DNA of 55,718 nucleotides from an uncultured Porphyromonadaceae bacterium (GTDB lineage: Bacteria; Bacteroidota; Bacteroidia; Bacteroidales; Muribaculaceae), in the NCBI GenBank assembly GCA_902493335.1, contig CABUPJ010000020.1, forward strand, positions 1-55,718, in the 5' to 3' direction. The notes beneath the pieces are model-generated. The model had not been told where the DNA came from and searched no databases. It worked only from the letters and a program-made list of their open reading frames with translations. The position numbers and the translations under genes are program-made. The stretch's first letter is position 1. Every line of letters begins with the position of its first letter. Shown here piece by piece: positions 26,501 through 34,078 of the stretch.

Positions 26501-28117
26501 AGCCTCGTCGAAGTACATATTGGTCATATATGAATTTGCCAGTTTATCGAGCACCTTTATTCTCAACAGGCCGGCCTGTTCGGTTGAGCCCTCGCTGATT
26601 TTATAAAGACGGTCCTTTATCTGCTCGGCTTCGCCGCGGGTAGCCTCATCCTTAATGAGCATCGAGAAAAGCTCGGCTGCCGCGTCAATGTAATTATAAT
26701 CGAGGCCTGCGCCGCTCTGCTCATACAGGCTCACTGCCTGACGCATTTTGTCGACAGCCTCGTCGTTAATGTTCTTGCCCATATAGCAGAATGCTTCCTC
26801 GCGGTAAAGGAAAGCCTGGTGGATGTCATTGAAAGAATTCGGATATGATGCCGTGAACTTGCGCGCTTCGGCGAGTCGCGCGAGAGCGGCGTCGAAGCGG
26901 CGTGTACGCGTCTCTATGGCGGCGATGCGGCACAATGCGCTGAAATATGATATGGCATTGTTATTTTTATCTTTGCCGAAAAGCTTCAGAGCCTCTTTGT
27001 AATAGTCCATTGCCTCGTCATAGCGGCGCAGGTTGTCCATCGCGGAGCCCAAATAGAAGTCGACGCTCGCAATATCAAACTCGGCATGCAGGGTCGTAAA
27101 TATATCATGTGCAGCAGCGAGACGCTCGGTTGCTTCCATATTGCGACCGAGCGACAGATAAGCCGACCCTGCGGCCGTAAGCAAGCGACCGCGTGCATAT
27201 TCATCCGTGACATGACCGAGCGCATACTCGCTCAAATCAGCCGCTGCGCTATATCGCATAGTATTCAGATAATATTCAACAATATAGGTTACAAGTTGCG
27301 CAGCCTGCCCGACTTTTTCAGGGTCGAGTTCACGAAAATCTTTCTCTGCAACTGCTGCCAGGGCCGATGCGCTGTCATAATCCTGATTAGCTATATAACA
27401 ACGCATCATCAATGCAAAAAACTCTTTGTAACAGAATGTCTGCACTGAGAGCCATTTCTTTAACCGCTCCCAGCCCTCAGTCGCATAATAAAAAGCACGG
27501 TCGTAGTCTTGGCTATTCACAGCTATATATCCGTCTACAAGATAGATGTTTGCATCCCAACCATCAGTAGTTACGCGAGCTGCTATTTTTTGAGTAATTT
27601 CTTTTAATCTCTGATTATAATTGATAGCCGCAGAGATATTGTTTCGCATAAATTCATACGTGGCAAGCGCGAAATAACTGCCTTTGACCACGTAATGATC
27701 AGGCCCGAATAGTTTAATCTCTTCTTCAAGTTCACGCTCGACCCACATTATCGCAGAGTTAATATCACTTGTCTGTACTGACATGTTTGAATAATTAAAT
27801 ATCTGCGCCATTTGCGCACGGTCGACCGGTTCGAGTTCGTAGAAATAAGGATCGTATTCGACTGCCTTTCCTTTATCTCCTGCCTTATAATAACTTGACG
27901 CGACCCAGCCGCTGACAACATCAAGATTATAGGTGTCATCGGGCATCTCGGTTTTATCGAGCTCGAGAACTTCGATAAAGGTCTCGGCGGCTTTTTTATA
28001 ATCGCCGGCATTATACAGGTCCTTGCCTTTCGCGTAAAGCGCGACACTCTCAGGTGACTGCGCGACCATAAGCAATGGCAGGAATGTGAGAAGCAGAATC
28101 AGATGTAGTTTTTTCAT
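23570..28117 (-). CDS. Large exported TPR-CHAT caspase-like protease
   Basis: A 1515-residue protein. Residues 1-20 are a signal peptide (MKKLHLILLLTFLPLLMVAQS). Roughly residues 25-1000 are tandem tetratricopeptide-like helices (for example AKGKDLYNAGDYKKAAETFIEVLEL and LYLKMGRYSLVEEYRKKS). Roughly residues 1170-1515 form a CHAT domain with the caspase-type dyad His1341 (FHISTHG) and Cys1419 (LSACETG), ending RYWAAFILLDA. CHAT proteins are clan CD peptidases, and several act on a dedicated substrate after a TPR sensor is triggered. It heads an operon with the FHA and PP2C genes. The signal peptide would put CHAT outside the cytoplasm while its neighbours look cytoplasmic, which is a puzzle. 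Confidence 0.9.
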   Translation of the reverse strand: MKKLHLILLLTFLPLLMVAQSPESVALYAKGKDLYNAGDYKKAAETFIEVLELDKTEMPDDTYNLDVVSGWVASSYYKAGDKGKAVEYDPYFYELEPVDRAQMAQIFNYSNMSVQTSDINSAIMWVERELEEEIKLFGPDHYVVKGSYFALATYEFMRNNISAAINYNQRLKEITQKIAARVTTDGWDANIYLVDGYIAVNSQDYDRAFYYATEGWERLKKWLSVQTFCYKEFFALMMRCYIANQDYDSASALAAVAEKDFRELDPEKVGQAAQLVTYIVEYYLNTMRYSAAADLSEYALGHVTDEYARGRLLTAAGSAYLSLGRNMEATERLAAAHDIFTTLHAEFDIASVDFYLGSAMDNLRRYDEAMDYYKEALKLFGKDKNNNAISYFSALCRIAAIETRTRRFDAALARLAEARKFTASYPNSFNDIHQAFLYREEAFCYMGKNINDEAVDKMRQAVSLYEQSGAGLDYNYIDAAAELFSMLIKDEATRGEAEQIKDRLYKISEGSTEQAGLLRIKVLDKLANSYMTNMYFDEALAINEELLDFAKAYPDYDTYDAISNRLMLLTFTNRKNEARSELDNLYNTTLSENGKFSKKHLQAVLLNCVYIDQTGDLARMDRQAELGHEIIDIARTIYSDEDPSRFQHLMWGAKILSTTEYDYAADVILETLRQTPAQIKDADKSNVCNAYATLATINNNLWKLDDALKYAEKALGVINDGVNGFVAPAALLTAGQIYIKLNRLADAEKILMKALDSSMAMNDGGMATLIQTYNTLGDLYLKMGRYSLVEEYRKKSEQIQSERYSDNEAVVMTNSVNGLWAKYNAGKKDECLRDIDNIDRIIGSIKNFINLDRSLPNRLRSQYFFLEGDYESARIYGDLAYYTVETYDNCLLTSKIYTALGDYETSLERANRAAEIAGQINDKNSVTVIAPLVQAAEAKMMLGDKQGAIENFRRAYNIGCDYISNNILTLTAAQRADFWNSNFGFYRTTLPYVTVGYLRDTEMNGLLYDAMLFSNGLLFNADRSIIDLVKKSPEDVRVLYGRWMFKKDLLKRLTAQAEAAVDAKEAESYRADINRITTEVSDVERQLLDRIGETTGNDWRLPKTTWQQVRKALPRGAAAIEFVDYEMGDSISALIALILTKDSKLPVLREVCKGDRDFITNDLMFADRDFTDKFFKTFADDIAGCTSVYFVPQGALCSVALESLPVSDGILPSKPEFYRLTSTRELVRSRRGKGKYRSATIYGGLKYDMDVDSMVADAGRYPELRERGFNADNLLSARVSRKGDVVIPELKGALVEVEAVSDFYKKVTGHTPLLKTGADGTESSIKALSGRYGSIFHISTHGFFVADDSQADDRELRQSETLTAEDIALERSGLLMAGAANRYLGLEDIPSDIDDGILTAAEIARLNLENVDLAVLSACETGLGQVTGDGVFGLQRGFKKAGVNSILMSLWKVDDDATCRLITEFYRHWLGDPSAGVAATDKHSALERAKQIVRATPGWENPRYWAAFILLDAID

Positions 28118-28136
28118 AATAAATTATAGCATAACA

Positions 28137-28144
28137 CAAAGATA
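28137..28144 (-). promoter_or_regulatory. -7 box of the CHAT-FHA-PP2C operon
   Basis: The minus strand reads TATCTTTG, 20 bases before the CHAT ATG. A TTTG lies 23 bases further upstream (28168-28171). Confidence 0.5.
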
Positions 28145-28222
28145 CGCATTTTATTGAATTAATATCACAAAAAATAAGTCCTATAAGACACATTTTAATT
28201 TCCATGACTTAGTTAAAATCTT

Positions 28223-28230
28223 TATCTTTG
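28223..28230 (+). promoter_or_regulatory. -7 box of the beta-barrel/tsaD/cinA transcript
   Basis: TATCTTTG, an exact TAnnTTTG match, 24 bases before the ATG at 28254. It is divergent from the CHAT promoter. Confidence 0.5.
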
Positions 28231-28253
28231 CCGCAAATTAACCCGAATCAAAA

Positions 28254-28781
28254 ATGAAACGACTGACAAAACCTATCGCGCTCCTGTTTTTTGCTATCCT
28301 GAGCATGGCAGCAATGACTACCCAGGCCCAGATCACAAAGGGCGAAAAATCGTTCGGCCCCAAAGTGGGTTATATCAGCAAAAACACTTCGGCTGTAGCC
28401 GGCCTCGTGTTCAGATATTCGTTCAGCGACCATATCAGAATCGCACCCGAACTTAGTTATGCGTTCAAGCACAACGATCTCGACGCATTTATGTTTGACC
28501 TGAATGTCAACATACCTTTCGGCATAATAGGCGCCGAACGTGTCGCCCTTTATCCTCTTGCCGGCATGAACTACTCATCGTGGAACCGCCACACCGACAG
28601 GACACAGCAGGAACTCGACGACGACGTCTCGACACGCCGCAACCGCTTCGGTCTCAATCTCGGCGCGGGCTTTGAATTAAAATGCAGCGAAACCATCAAG
28701 CTCAATCTCGAGGCCAAATACTGCTTCATAAAAGGTTACTCGTCGACAATGATAACCCTCGGATTCGGATATATCTTCTAA
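28254..28781 (+). CDS. Outer-membrane beta-barrel protein
   Basis: A 175-residue protein with a signal peptide (MKRLTKPIALLFFAILSMAAMTTQAQ). Amphipathic beta strands follow (FGPKVGYISKNTSAVAGLVFRYSF, IRIAPELSYAFKH, VALYPLAGMNYSSW, RFGLNLGAGFELKC, TMITLGFGYIF). The C-terminal residue is Phe, as in barrel proteins recognised by BAM. It is small for a porin and resembles OmpX/OmpW-like eight-strand barrels. tsaD begins four bases after the stop, so the two genes are probably co-transcribed, but no functional tie is evident. Confidence 0.8.
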   Translation: MKRLTKPIALLFFAILSMAAMTTQAQITKGEKSFGPKVGYISKNTSAVAGLVFRYSFSDHIRIAPELSYAFKHNDLDAFMFDLNVNIPFGIIGAERVALYPLAGMNYSSWNRHTDRTQQELDDDVSTRRNRFGLNLGAGFELKCSETIKLNLEAKYCFIKGYSSTMITLGFGYIF

Positions 28782-28785
28782 ACAA

Positions 28786-29802
28786 ATGTCTGTCACAATA
28801 TTAGGAATCGAGTCGTCATGCGACGACACCAGCGCCGCCGTCATACGCGACGGCATCCTGCTCAGCAACGTCATAGCCTCGCAGAGCGTTCACGAAGAAT
28901 ACGGTGGCGTCGTGCCCGAACTGGCCTCACGCGCCCATCAGCAGAATATCGTTCCCGTCGTCGACACGGCCCTCCGACGCGCCGGCATTGACAAACACGG
29001 CCTGTCGGCCATAGCCTTCACCCGCGGCCCCGGGCTGCTTGGTTCGCTGCTCGTCGGCACAAGCTTTGCCAAAGGAATGTCGCTCGGGCTGCGTGTGCCC
29101 ATCATCGACGTCAACCATCTCCACGGCCACGTACTGTCGCACTTTGTCAGACGCGAAGCCGACGACGAGGTCCCCGGGTATCCCTTCCTCTGCCTGCTCG
29201 TCTCGGGCGGCAACTCCCAGCTGATACTTGTCAGGAACTATAACGACATGGAAGTCATCGGACGCACCATCGACGATGCCGCCGGCGAAGCTTTCGACAA
29301 ATGCGCCAAAGTGATGGGACTCCCCTACCCCGGCGGCCCCCACATCGACCGTCTCGCCGCCGAAGGCGACCCGAAGAAATTCAAGTTCGCCAAACCCCAT
29401 ATCGACGGTCTCGACTACAGTTTCAGCGGCCTGAAGACCTCGTTTCTCTACACTCTGCGCGACGCCACACGCCTCGACCCTGACTTTATCGAAAAAAACA
29501 AAGCCGATCTGGCCGCATCGCTTCAGGCGACAATCATAGACATCCTGCTCGACAAACTTAAAAAAGCTGTCGACCGCACAGGCGTCACCACCGTAGCCAT
29601 CGGCGGCGGCGTGTCGGCCAACTCGGGCGTCCGCACCGCCGTCGCAGACTTCTGCCGGAGTCGCGGCATCAAAGCATTCATACCCGAGCGCGCTTTCACC
29701 ACCGACAACGCCGCTATGGTGGCGATAGCCGGATACTACAAATATCTCGATAAACAATTCTGCAGCTACAGCGAGACGCCATACGCCCGCGTGACTGTCT
29801 GA
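28786..29802 (+). CDS. tsaD: tRNA N6-adenosine threonylcarbamoyltransferase
   Basis: A 338-residue ASKHA-fold enzyme (Kae1/YgjD/TsaD) that transfers the threonylcarbamoyl group to A37 of ANN-decoding tRNAs, working with TsaB/TsaE. Diagnostic segments are ILGIESSCDDTSAAV at the start, the metal-binding HLHGHVLSHF (about 110-120), LLVSGGNSQLIL, TIDDAAGEAFDKCAKVMGLPYPGGP, and the nucleotide site IGGGVSANSGVR. The length is normal. The stop is ten bases before cinA. Confidence 0.96.
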   Translation: MSVTILGIESSCDDTSAAVIRDGILLSNVIASQSVHEEYGGVVPELASRAHQQNIVPVVDTALRRAGIDKHGLSAIAFTRGPGLLGSLLVGTSFAKGMSLGLRVPIIDVNHLHGHVLSHFVRREADDEVPGYPFLCLLVSGGNSQLILVRNYNDMEVIGRTIDDAAGEAFDKCAKVMGLPYPGGPHIDRLAAEGDPKKFKFAKPHIDGLDYSFSGLKTSFLYTLRDATRLDPDFIEKNKADLAASLQATIIDILLDKLKKAVDRTGVTTVAIGGGVSANSGVRTAVADFCRSRGIKAFIPERAFTTDNAAMVAIAGYYKYLDKQFCSYSETPYARVTV

Positions 29803-29812
29803 CACTACACCC

Positions 29813-31057
29813 ATGAAACTTTCTATAGTCGTCATCGGCGACGAGCTGCTACTCGGCCGCGTCACCGACACCAACTCGGGCTTCATAGCCCGCCACTTCG
29901 ACGCCCTCGGCTGGGAAATAGCATCCGTCGAGACAGTCGGCGACACCAGAGAGGCTATATCTTCGGCCATAAAACGCGCTATGGAATGTAGCCCCCTTGT
30001 CATCACCACCGGCGGCCTCGGACCGACCAAAGACGACATCACCAAAGGCGTGATGACCGAAATTTTCGGCGGCGAACCGATAAAAAACGCCGAAGTTCTC
30101 GACAACATCATCAACGTCTTCAACCTTCGCGGCCTGAAAATGAATCCGCTCACAGCCGACCAGGCCATAGTGCCCTCAAGCTGCCGCGTCATACAGAACC
30201 GTCTCGGCACAGCGCCCATCATGGTCTTCGAACGTGACGGCCGGATGCTCATAGCCATGCCGGGCGTGCCTTTCGAGACCGAAGGCATGCTCGTCAGCGC
30301 CGTCATACCCGAGGTTATCACCCACTTTCAGCCCGACACGGCCATCGCCCACCGCACGGTCATCGTCACCGGCATCACCGAGTCGGCGCTCGCCAAACAG
30401 CTCGAAGAATTCGAGGCATCTCTCCCCGCCGGACTCCATTTAGCCTACCTGCCGACGCCGGGATTCATACGTCTGCGCCTCGACGGTGTCGGCACAGACT
30501 CCTCGGCCATTGACAACCTCGCCGACAGTTACGCAGCGCAGCTGAAACAGACTCTCGGCAGCCTTATGCTATATGACGGCGACGGCACCCCGGCTGAAAT
30601 CGTCCTCACCTATCTTCGCCGCCACGGCCTCACGATGGCGACAGCCGAGAGCTGCACCGGCGGCAACATCGCCCATAAAATAACAGAGATTGCCGGTTGC
30701 AGCGACAGCTATGTCGGCTCGGTAGTGAGTTATTCAAATGACGTCAAGACCGGCCTCCTCGGCGTCAGTCGCGACGACCTTGAGCGATATGGCGCCGTCA
30801 GCCGCGAAGTCGTCGAGCAGATGGCCGCGGGCGCCTGCCGCGCCACAGGGGCTGACTGTTCGGTCGCCACATCGGGCATCGCAGGACCCGGCGGAGGCAC
30901 GCCCGACAAGCCCGTCGGCACAGTCTGGACCTCCGTATGCGTCCAAGGTCGGGTGACATCGCGCCTGCTCAGACTGCCCGGTAACCGCAGCCGCGTCATC
31001 GAACGCGCCACCAACGAAGTCCTCATCGCCCTCGCCCAAGTCCTCAGGACATTATAA
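29813..31057 (+). CDS. cinA: CinA family protein (NMN deamidase-type)
   Basis: A 414-residue two-domain protein. Residues 1-170 are the MoaB/MoeA-like COG1058 domain (SIVVIGDELLLGRVTDTNSGFIARHFDALGW, TTGGLGPTKDDITK). Residues 255-414 are the PncC-type nicotinamide-nucleotide amidase domain (MATAESCTGGNIAHKITEIAGCSDSYVGSVVSYSN, SGIAGPGGGTPDKPVGTVW). The enzyme recycles NMN to NaMN. It lies directly after tsaD, and the run ends at a weak hairpin. Confidence 0.92.
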   Translation: MKLSIVVIGDELLLGRVTDTNSGFIARHFDALGWEIASVETVGDTREAISSAIKRAMECSPLVITTGGLGPTKDDITKGVMTEIFGGEPIKNAEVLDNIINVFNLRGLKMNPLTADQAIVPSSCRVIQNRLGTAPIMVFERDGRMLIAMPGVPFETEGMLVSAVIPEVITHFQPDTAIAHRTVIVTGITESALAKQLEEFEASLPAGLHLAYLPTPGFIRLRLDGVGTDSSAIDNLADSYAAQLKQTLGSLMLYDGDGTPAEIVLTYLRRHGLTMATAESCTGGNIAHKITEIAGCSDSYVGSVVSYSNDVKTGLLGVSRDDLERYGAVSREVVEQMAAGACRATGADCSVATSGIAGPGGGTPDKPVGTVWTSVCVQGRVTSRLLRLPGNRSRVIERATNEVLIALAQVLRTL

Positions 31058-31060
31058 AAA

Positions 31061-31113
31061 AATAGCTAAAACAGCATTTCTGCCATCTTAGCTATTATAG
31101 CTATTATAGCTAT
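31061..31113 (+). terminator. Weak hairpin plus tandem TAGCTATTA repeat after cinA
   Basis: AATAGCTAA (31061-31069) pairs with TTAGCTATT (31088-31096). The right arm runs into the 9-mer TAGCTATTA repeated 2.8 times (31089-31113). There is no clean T-run, so termination is uncertain. Confidence 0.4.
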
Positions 31114-31120
31114 CTCACTA

Positions 31121-32170
31121 TCAGAGAATAAGCATCGCGTCGCCGTAGGCGCCGAAGCGATAGCCTTCCTTGACTGCCACGTCGTATGCCTTGAAGAGCT
31201 TTTCATAGCCCGCAAAGGCCGTCGTCATCATCAGCATAGTCGAATAAGGCAGATGGAAATTGGTGACAAGAGCGTCTGTGACCGTGAAGTCATAGGGCGG
31301 GAAAATGAATTTGTTTGTCCAGCCTTCGTATGTCTTCATGTGGCCGCCCATGCTAACGGCTGTCGCTATGCCACGCAGTACCGACGTACCGATCGCGCAG
31401 ACACGATGGTCTGTATCTTTGGCGTGGTTGACCGTGTCGACGAGCTTCTGCGAAGCCTCCATCTGTTCAGAGTCCATGCGGTGCTTGGTGAGATCCTCAA
31501 CATCGATTTCCCGGAAGTTGCCCAGGCCGCTGTGGACGGTGATGAAAGCCTGTTCTACACCTTTGATCTCAAGACGTTTGAGCAGTTCGCGCGAGAAGTG
31601 GAGTCCGGCGGCAGGAGCCACGACGGCACCCTCGCGGGCTGCGAAGATACACTGGTAGTCTTCGGCATCCTGTTCGTTGGGCTCGCGCTTGATATATTCA
31701 GGCAGCGGAGTGTGCCCCAGAGCATATAGCGCTTTCTTGAATTCTTCATGTGAGCCGTCGTAGAGGAAACGAAGGGTGCGGCCGCGTGAGGTCGTATTGT
31801 CAATCACCTCGGCCACCATCGACTCATCGTCGCCGAAATAAAGCTTGTTGCCGATACGTATTTTTCGCGCCGGTTCGACAAGAACGTCCCACAACTTATT
31901 GTCTGCGTTAAGTTCACGAAGCAGAAACACTTCGATGCGGGCGCCAGTCTTTTCTTTGTTACCATAAAGAAGCGCCGGGAAGACCTTGGTGTCATTAAAG
32001 ACCATAACATCTCCCTCATCGAAATACTGAAGAATTTCTTTAAATTGGCGGTGTTCAATCTCGCCGGTATTGCGATGGAGAACCATCATGCGTGCCTCGT
32101 CGCGGTTAGGCACCGGATACTGGGCTATGAGATTTTCGGGTAACTTGAATTTAAATTGTGATAGCTTCAT
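31121..32170 (-). CDS. queA: S-adenosylmethionine:tRNA ribosyltransferase-isomerase
   Basis: A 349-residue enzyme that moves the ribosyl part of SAM onto preQ1 in tRNA to make epoxyqueuosine. Family segments are FKFKLPENLIAQYPVPNRDEARMMVLHR at the start, VFNDTKVFPALLYG, AAREGAVVAPAAGLHFS, FITVHSGLGNFREID, and LVTNFHLPYSTMLMMTTAFAGYEKLFKAYDVAV near the end. Length and order are normal. It is the fifth gene of the ftsX-DUF3098-uppP-truB-queA block. Confidence 0.96.
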   Translation of the reverse strand: MKLSQFKFKLPENLIAQYPVPNRDEARMMVLHRNTGEIEHRQFKEILQYFDEGDVMVFNDTKVFPALLYGNKEKTGARIEVFLLRELNADNKLWDVLVEPARKIRIGNKLYFGDDESMVAEVIDNTTSRGRTLRFLYDGSHEEFKKALYALGHTPLPEYIKREPNEQDAEDYQCIFAAREGAVVAPAAGLHFSRELLKRLEIKGVEQAFITVHSGLGNFREIDVEDLTKHRMDSEQMEASQKLVDTVNHAKDTDHRVCAIGTSVLRGIATAVSMGGHMKTYEGWTNKFIFPPYDFTVTDALVTNFHLPYSTMLMMTTAFAGYEKLFKAYDVAVKEGYRFGAYGDAMLIL

Positions 32171-32204
32171 TTCTACTGTGTTATTTCTTATCAGTCTATG
32201 TAAT

Positions 32205-32921
32205 TCAATTGTTTTTATAGTCGTCGGGCATCTCTATGACGACTGTCTTTATAAGCTCGACAGCGGCGTCGACACTGAGACAGCCGGCTATAGTGACGTC
32301 TCCCACACGTGTGCGCCTCAGGGCTGTCAGATGCCCCCCTGATCCGAGGGCCTCGCCGATGTCGCGGGCAAGAGCGCGGATATATGTGCCTTTGCTGCAG
32401 ACGACTCTTATCGTGATTTCTGTCGGCTTAAAATCGAGTAGTTCGATTTCGTCGATGACGAGTATTTTTGGTTTAAGAGTCACCTCCTGACCTTGTCGGG
32501 CCATGCGGTAAGCGCGGTCACCGCCAATCTTGCAGGCCGAGAAAGCCGGGGGTATCTGCTCGATGGTGCCCGTAAAACGTGTGAGCGCCTGTTCGACCGC
32601 CGCGCGGGTGATGTGATCTGTGGGGTACGTGGCATCAATTTCGGTCTCGAGGTCGAACGACGGTGTAGTGGCTCCGAGAGCTATTGTCGCAATATACTCT
32701 TTGACGCCGGTCTGCAGCTCGTCGATGCGTTTGGTGGCTTTGCCGGTGCAGACAACCATAACGCCCGTAGCGAGAGGGTCGAGTGTGCCGGCATGACCTA
32801 CCTTGAGCTTCTTGACGCCGAGACGGCGCGTCAGAGCGCTGCGCAGGCGTTTGACAGCGTCAAACGAGGTCCAGCCCAGGGGTTTGTCGATATATAGCAG
32901 TTCGCCGCTAAGGAAATCCAT
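32205..32921 (-). CDS. truB: tRNA pseudouridine-55 synthase
   Basis: A 238-residue pseudouridine synthase acting on U55 of tRNA. The catalytic Asp lies in KVGHAGTLDPLATGVMVV (about residues 41-58). KPLGWTSFDAVKRL at the start, and the RIVCSKGTYIRALARDIG-like stretch near 175, are also diagnostic. It lacks the extra C-terminal PUA-like part found in longer TruB proteins, consistent with the shorter bacteroidal forms. The stop is 34 bases before queA. Confidence 0.95.
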   Translation of the reverse strand: MDFLSGELLYIDKPLGWTSFDAVKRLRSALTRRLGVKKLKVGHAGTLDPLATGVMVVCTGKATKRIDELQTGVKEYIATIALGATTPSFDLETEIDATYPTDHITRAAVEQALTRFTGTIEQIPPAFSACKIGGDRAYRMARQGQEVTLKPKILVIDEIELLDFKPTEITIRVVCSKGTYIRALARDIGEALGSGGHLTALRRTRVGDVTIAGCLSVDAAVELIKTVVIEMPDDYKNN

Positions 32922-32940
32922 GCAGTATGATATTTGCTTA

Positions 32941-33792
32941 TCAGTGAGTCAGCGACCAGCCGATACACAAAGCGCCGGCGAGCACGCAATAGACGGCAAA
33001 CCAGACGAGTTTGCCTTTCTTTACAATCGAGAGCATCCATTTGCAGGCAAGACAGCCGACGATAAACGACGCGAGGAAGCCGACGAGAAGCGCCACCGGG
33101 TCGACGGCGACAGCTGCTGTCTGGCCGACAGTTGCCGGGTCGGGCATGAGCATGTCCTTGAGATCGAGCAAGCCTTTGCCGAGAATCGGGATGATAACCA
33201 TCAGGAACGAGAACTGGGCCACCTTCTCGCGGTTATCACCTAAGAGTATGCCGGTCGCAATCGTGGTGCCCGAACGCGAGAGACCCGGCAGAACCGCTAC
33301 AGCCTGGCCGCAGCCGATGATGAACGCGTCGAGCCAGGTTATATCACGGCCCTGCGGACCGGATGGATGCCGCAGAGCCTCGCGTGTGCGGGTGAAATAG
33401 GCGAAACAAAGCAGAGCGGCAGTCACAAGCAGACAGATACCGACAACCACAAGGTTGCCCTCGAAGAATTTTTCAATCTGTTTTTCGAGCAGCACGCCGA
33501 CGATGCCGACGGGGATGCACGAAACAAGAATCTTGCACACATAATAGAAGTTGTTGTCTCGCTTGAATGTGAAAAACGATTTCACCAGCGGCCAGAACTC
33601 ATGCCAGAGTACGACGATTGTGCTGAGCACCGTGGCGACGTGAAGCATCAGATCAAGCTCCATTGCTGCGCCTCCGTCGAGATCCTGTCCGAGAATCTGA
33701 CGCGAAATCTCGAGATGTCCGCTTGACGAAACGGGCAGATACTCCGTGAGTCCCTGCACAATACCTAAAATAAGGGTGTCTAACCAATCCAT
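32941..33792 (-). CDS. uppP: Undecaprenyl-diphosphate phosphatase
   Basis: A 283-residue polytopic membrane enzyme of the BacA/UppP family that recycles undecaprenyl pyrophosphate for cell-wall synthesis. Both active-site motifs are visible: GLTEYLPVSSSGHLEI (about 14-29) and VLPGLSRSGTTIATG (about 164-178). Multiple hydrophobic helices fill the rest. The gene begins three bases after the DUF3098 stop and ends 19 bases before truB, so it is tightly operonic. Confidence 0.95.
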   Translation of the reverse strand: MDWLDTLILGIVQGLTEYLPVSSSGHLEISRQILGQDLDGGAAMELDLMLHVATVLSTIVVLWHEFWPLVKSFFTFKRDNNFYYVCKILVSCIPVGIVGVLLEKQIEKFFEGNLVVVGICLLVTAALLCFAYFTRTREALRHPSGPQGRDITWLDAFIIGCGQAVAVLPGLSRSGTTIATGILLGDNREKVAQFSFLMVIIPILGKGLLDLKDMLMPDPATVGQTAAVAVDPVALLVGFLASFIVGCLACKWMLSIVKKGKLVWFAVYCVLAGALCIGWSLTH

Positions 33793-33795
33793 GTC

Positions 33796-34059
33796 TTAGT
33801 CTTTTTTGTCTTTGGGTCTGATAATGATTGCCACCGCCATCGCGACGAAGCCGAGGAACGCGAGACACGGTCCGACGACTATGCGGCGTGTGCTGAAGAT
33901 GTCGGGATTGAATTCGTCAGCGGTCGACGGCGCGCCGAGCATCAGCAGAAAGCCGACGACAATCATCACTCCGGCCACTGCCATGGCGATGAAGTTGACA
34001 CGCGTGAGCGGCAGGGAGCTGTGCTCTTCTTTTATCAGAGTCTGTTTCTTTTCGTTCAT
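33796..34059 (-). CDS. DUF3098 small membrane protein
   Basis: An 87-residue protein with two predicted transmembrane helices: VNFIAMAVAGVMIVVGFLLML (about 22-42) and VVGPCLAFLGFVAMAVAIII (about 61-80). The ends are charged and cytoplasmic, and a short loop (GAPSTADEFNPDIFSTRR) separates the helices. DUF3098 proteins sit between ftsX and uppP in many Bacteroidota. A link to division or envelope growth is inferred from context only. Confidence 0.85.
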   Translation of the reverse strand: MNEKKQTLIKEEHSSLPLTRVNFIAMAVAGVMIVVGFLLMLGAPSTADEFNPDIFSTRRIVVGPCLAFLGFVAMAVAIIIRPKDKKD

Positions 34060-34078
34060 TATATTGGAAACCTTAATA

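Noticed and set aside
28927..30321. A 464-residue minus-strand frame opposite tsaD/cinA
   Set aside because: It spans two well-defined genes and has no family features.
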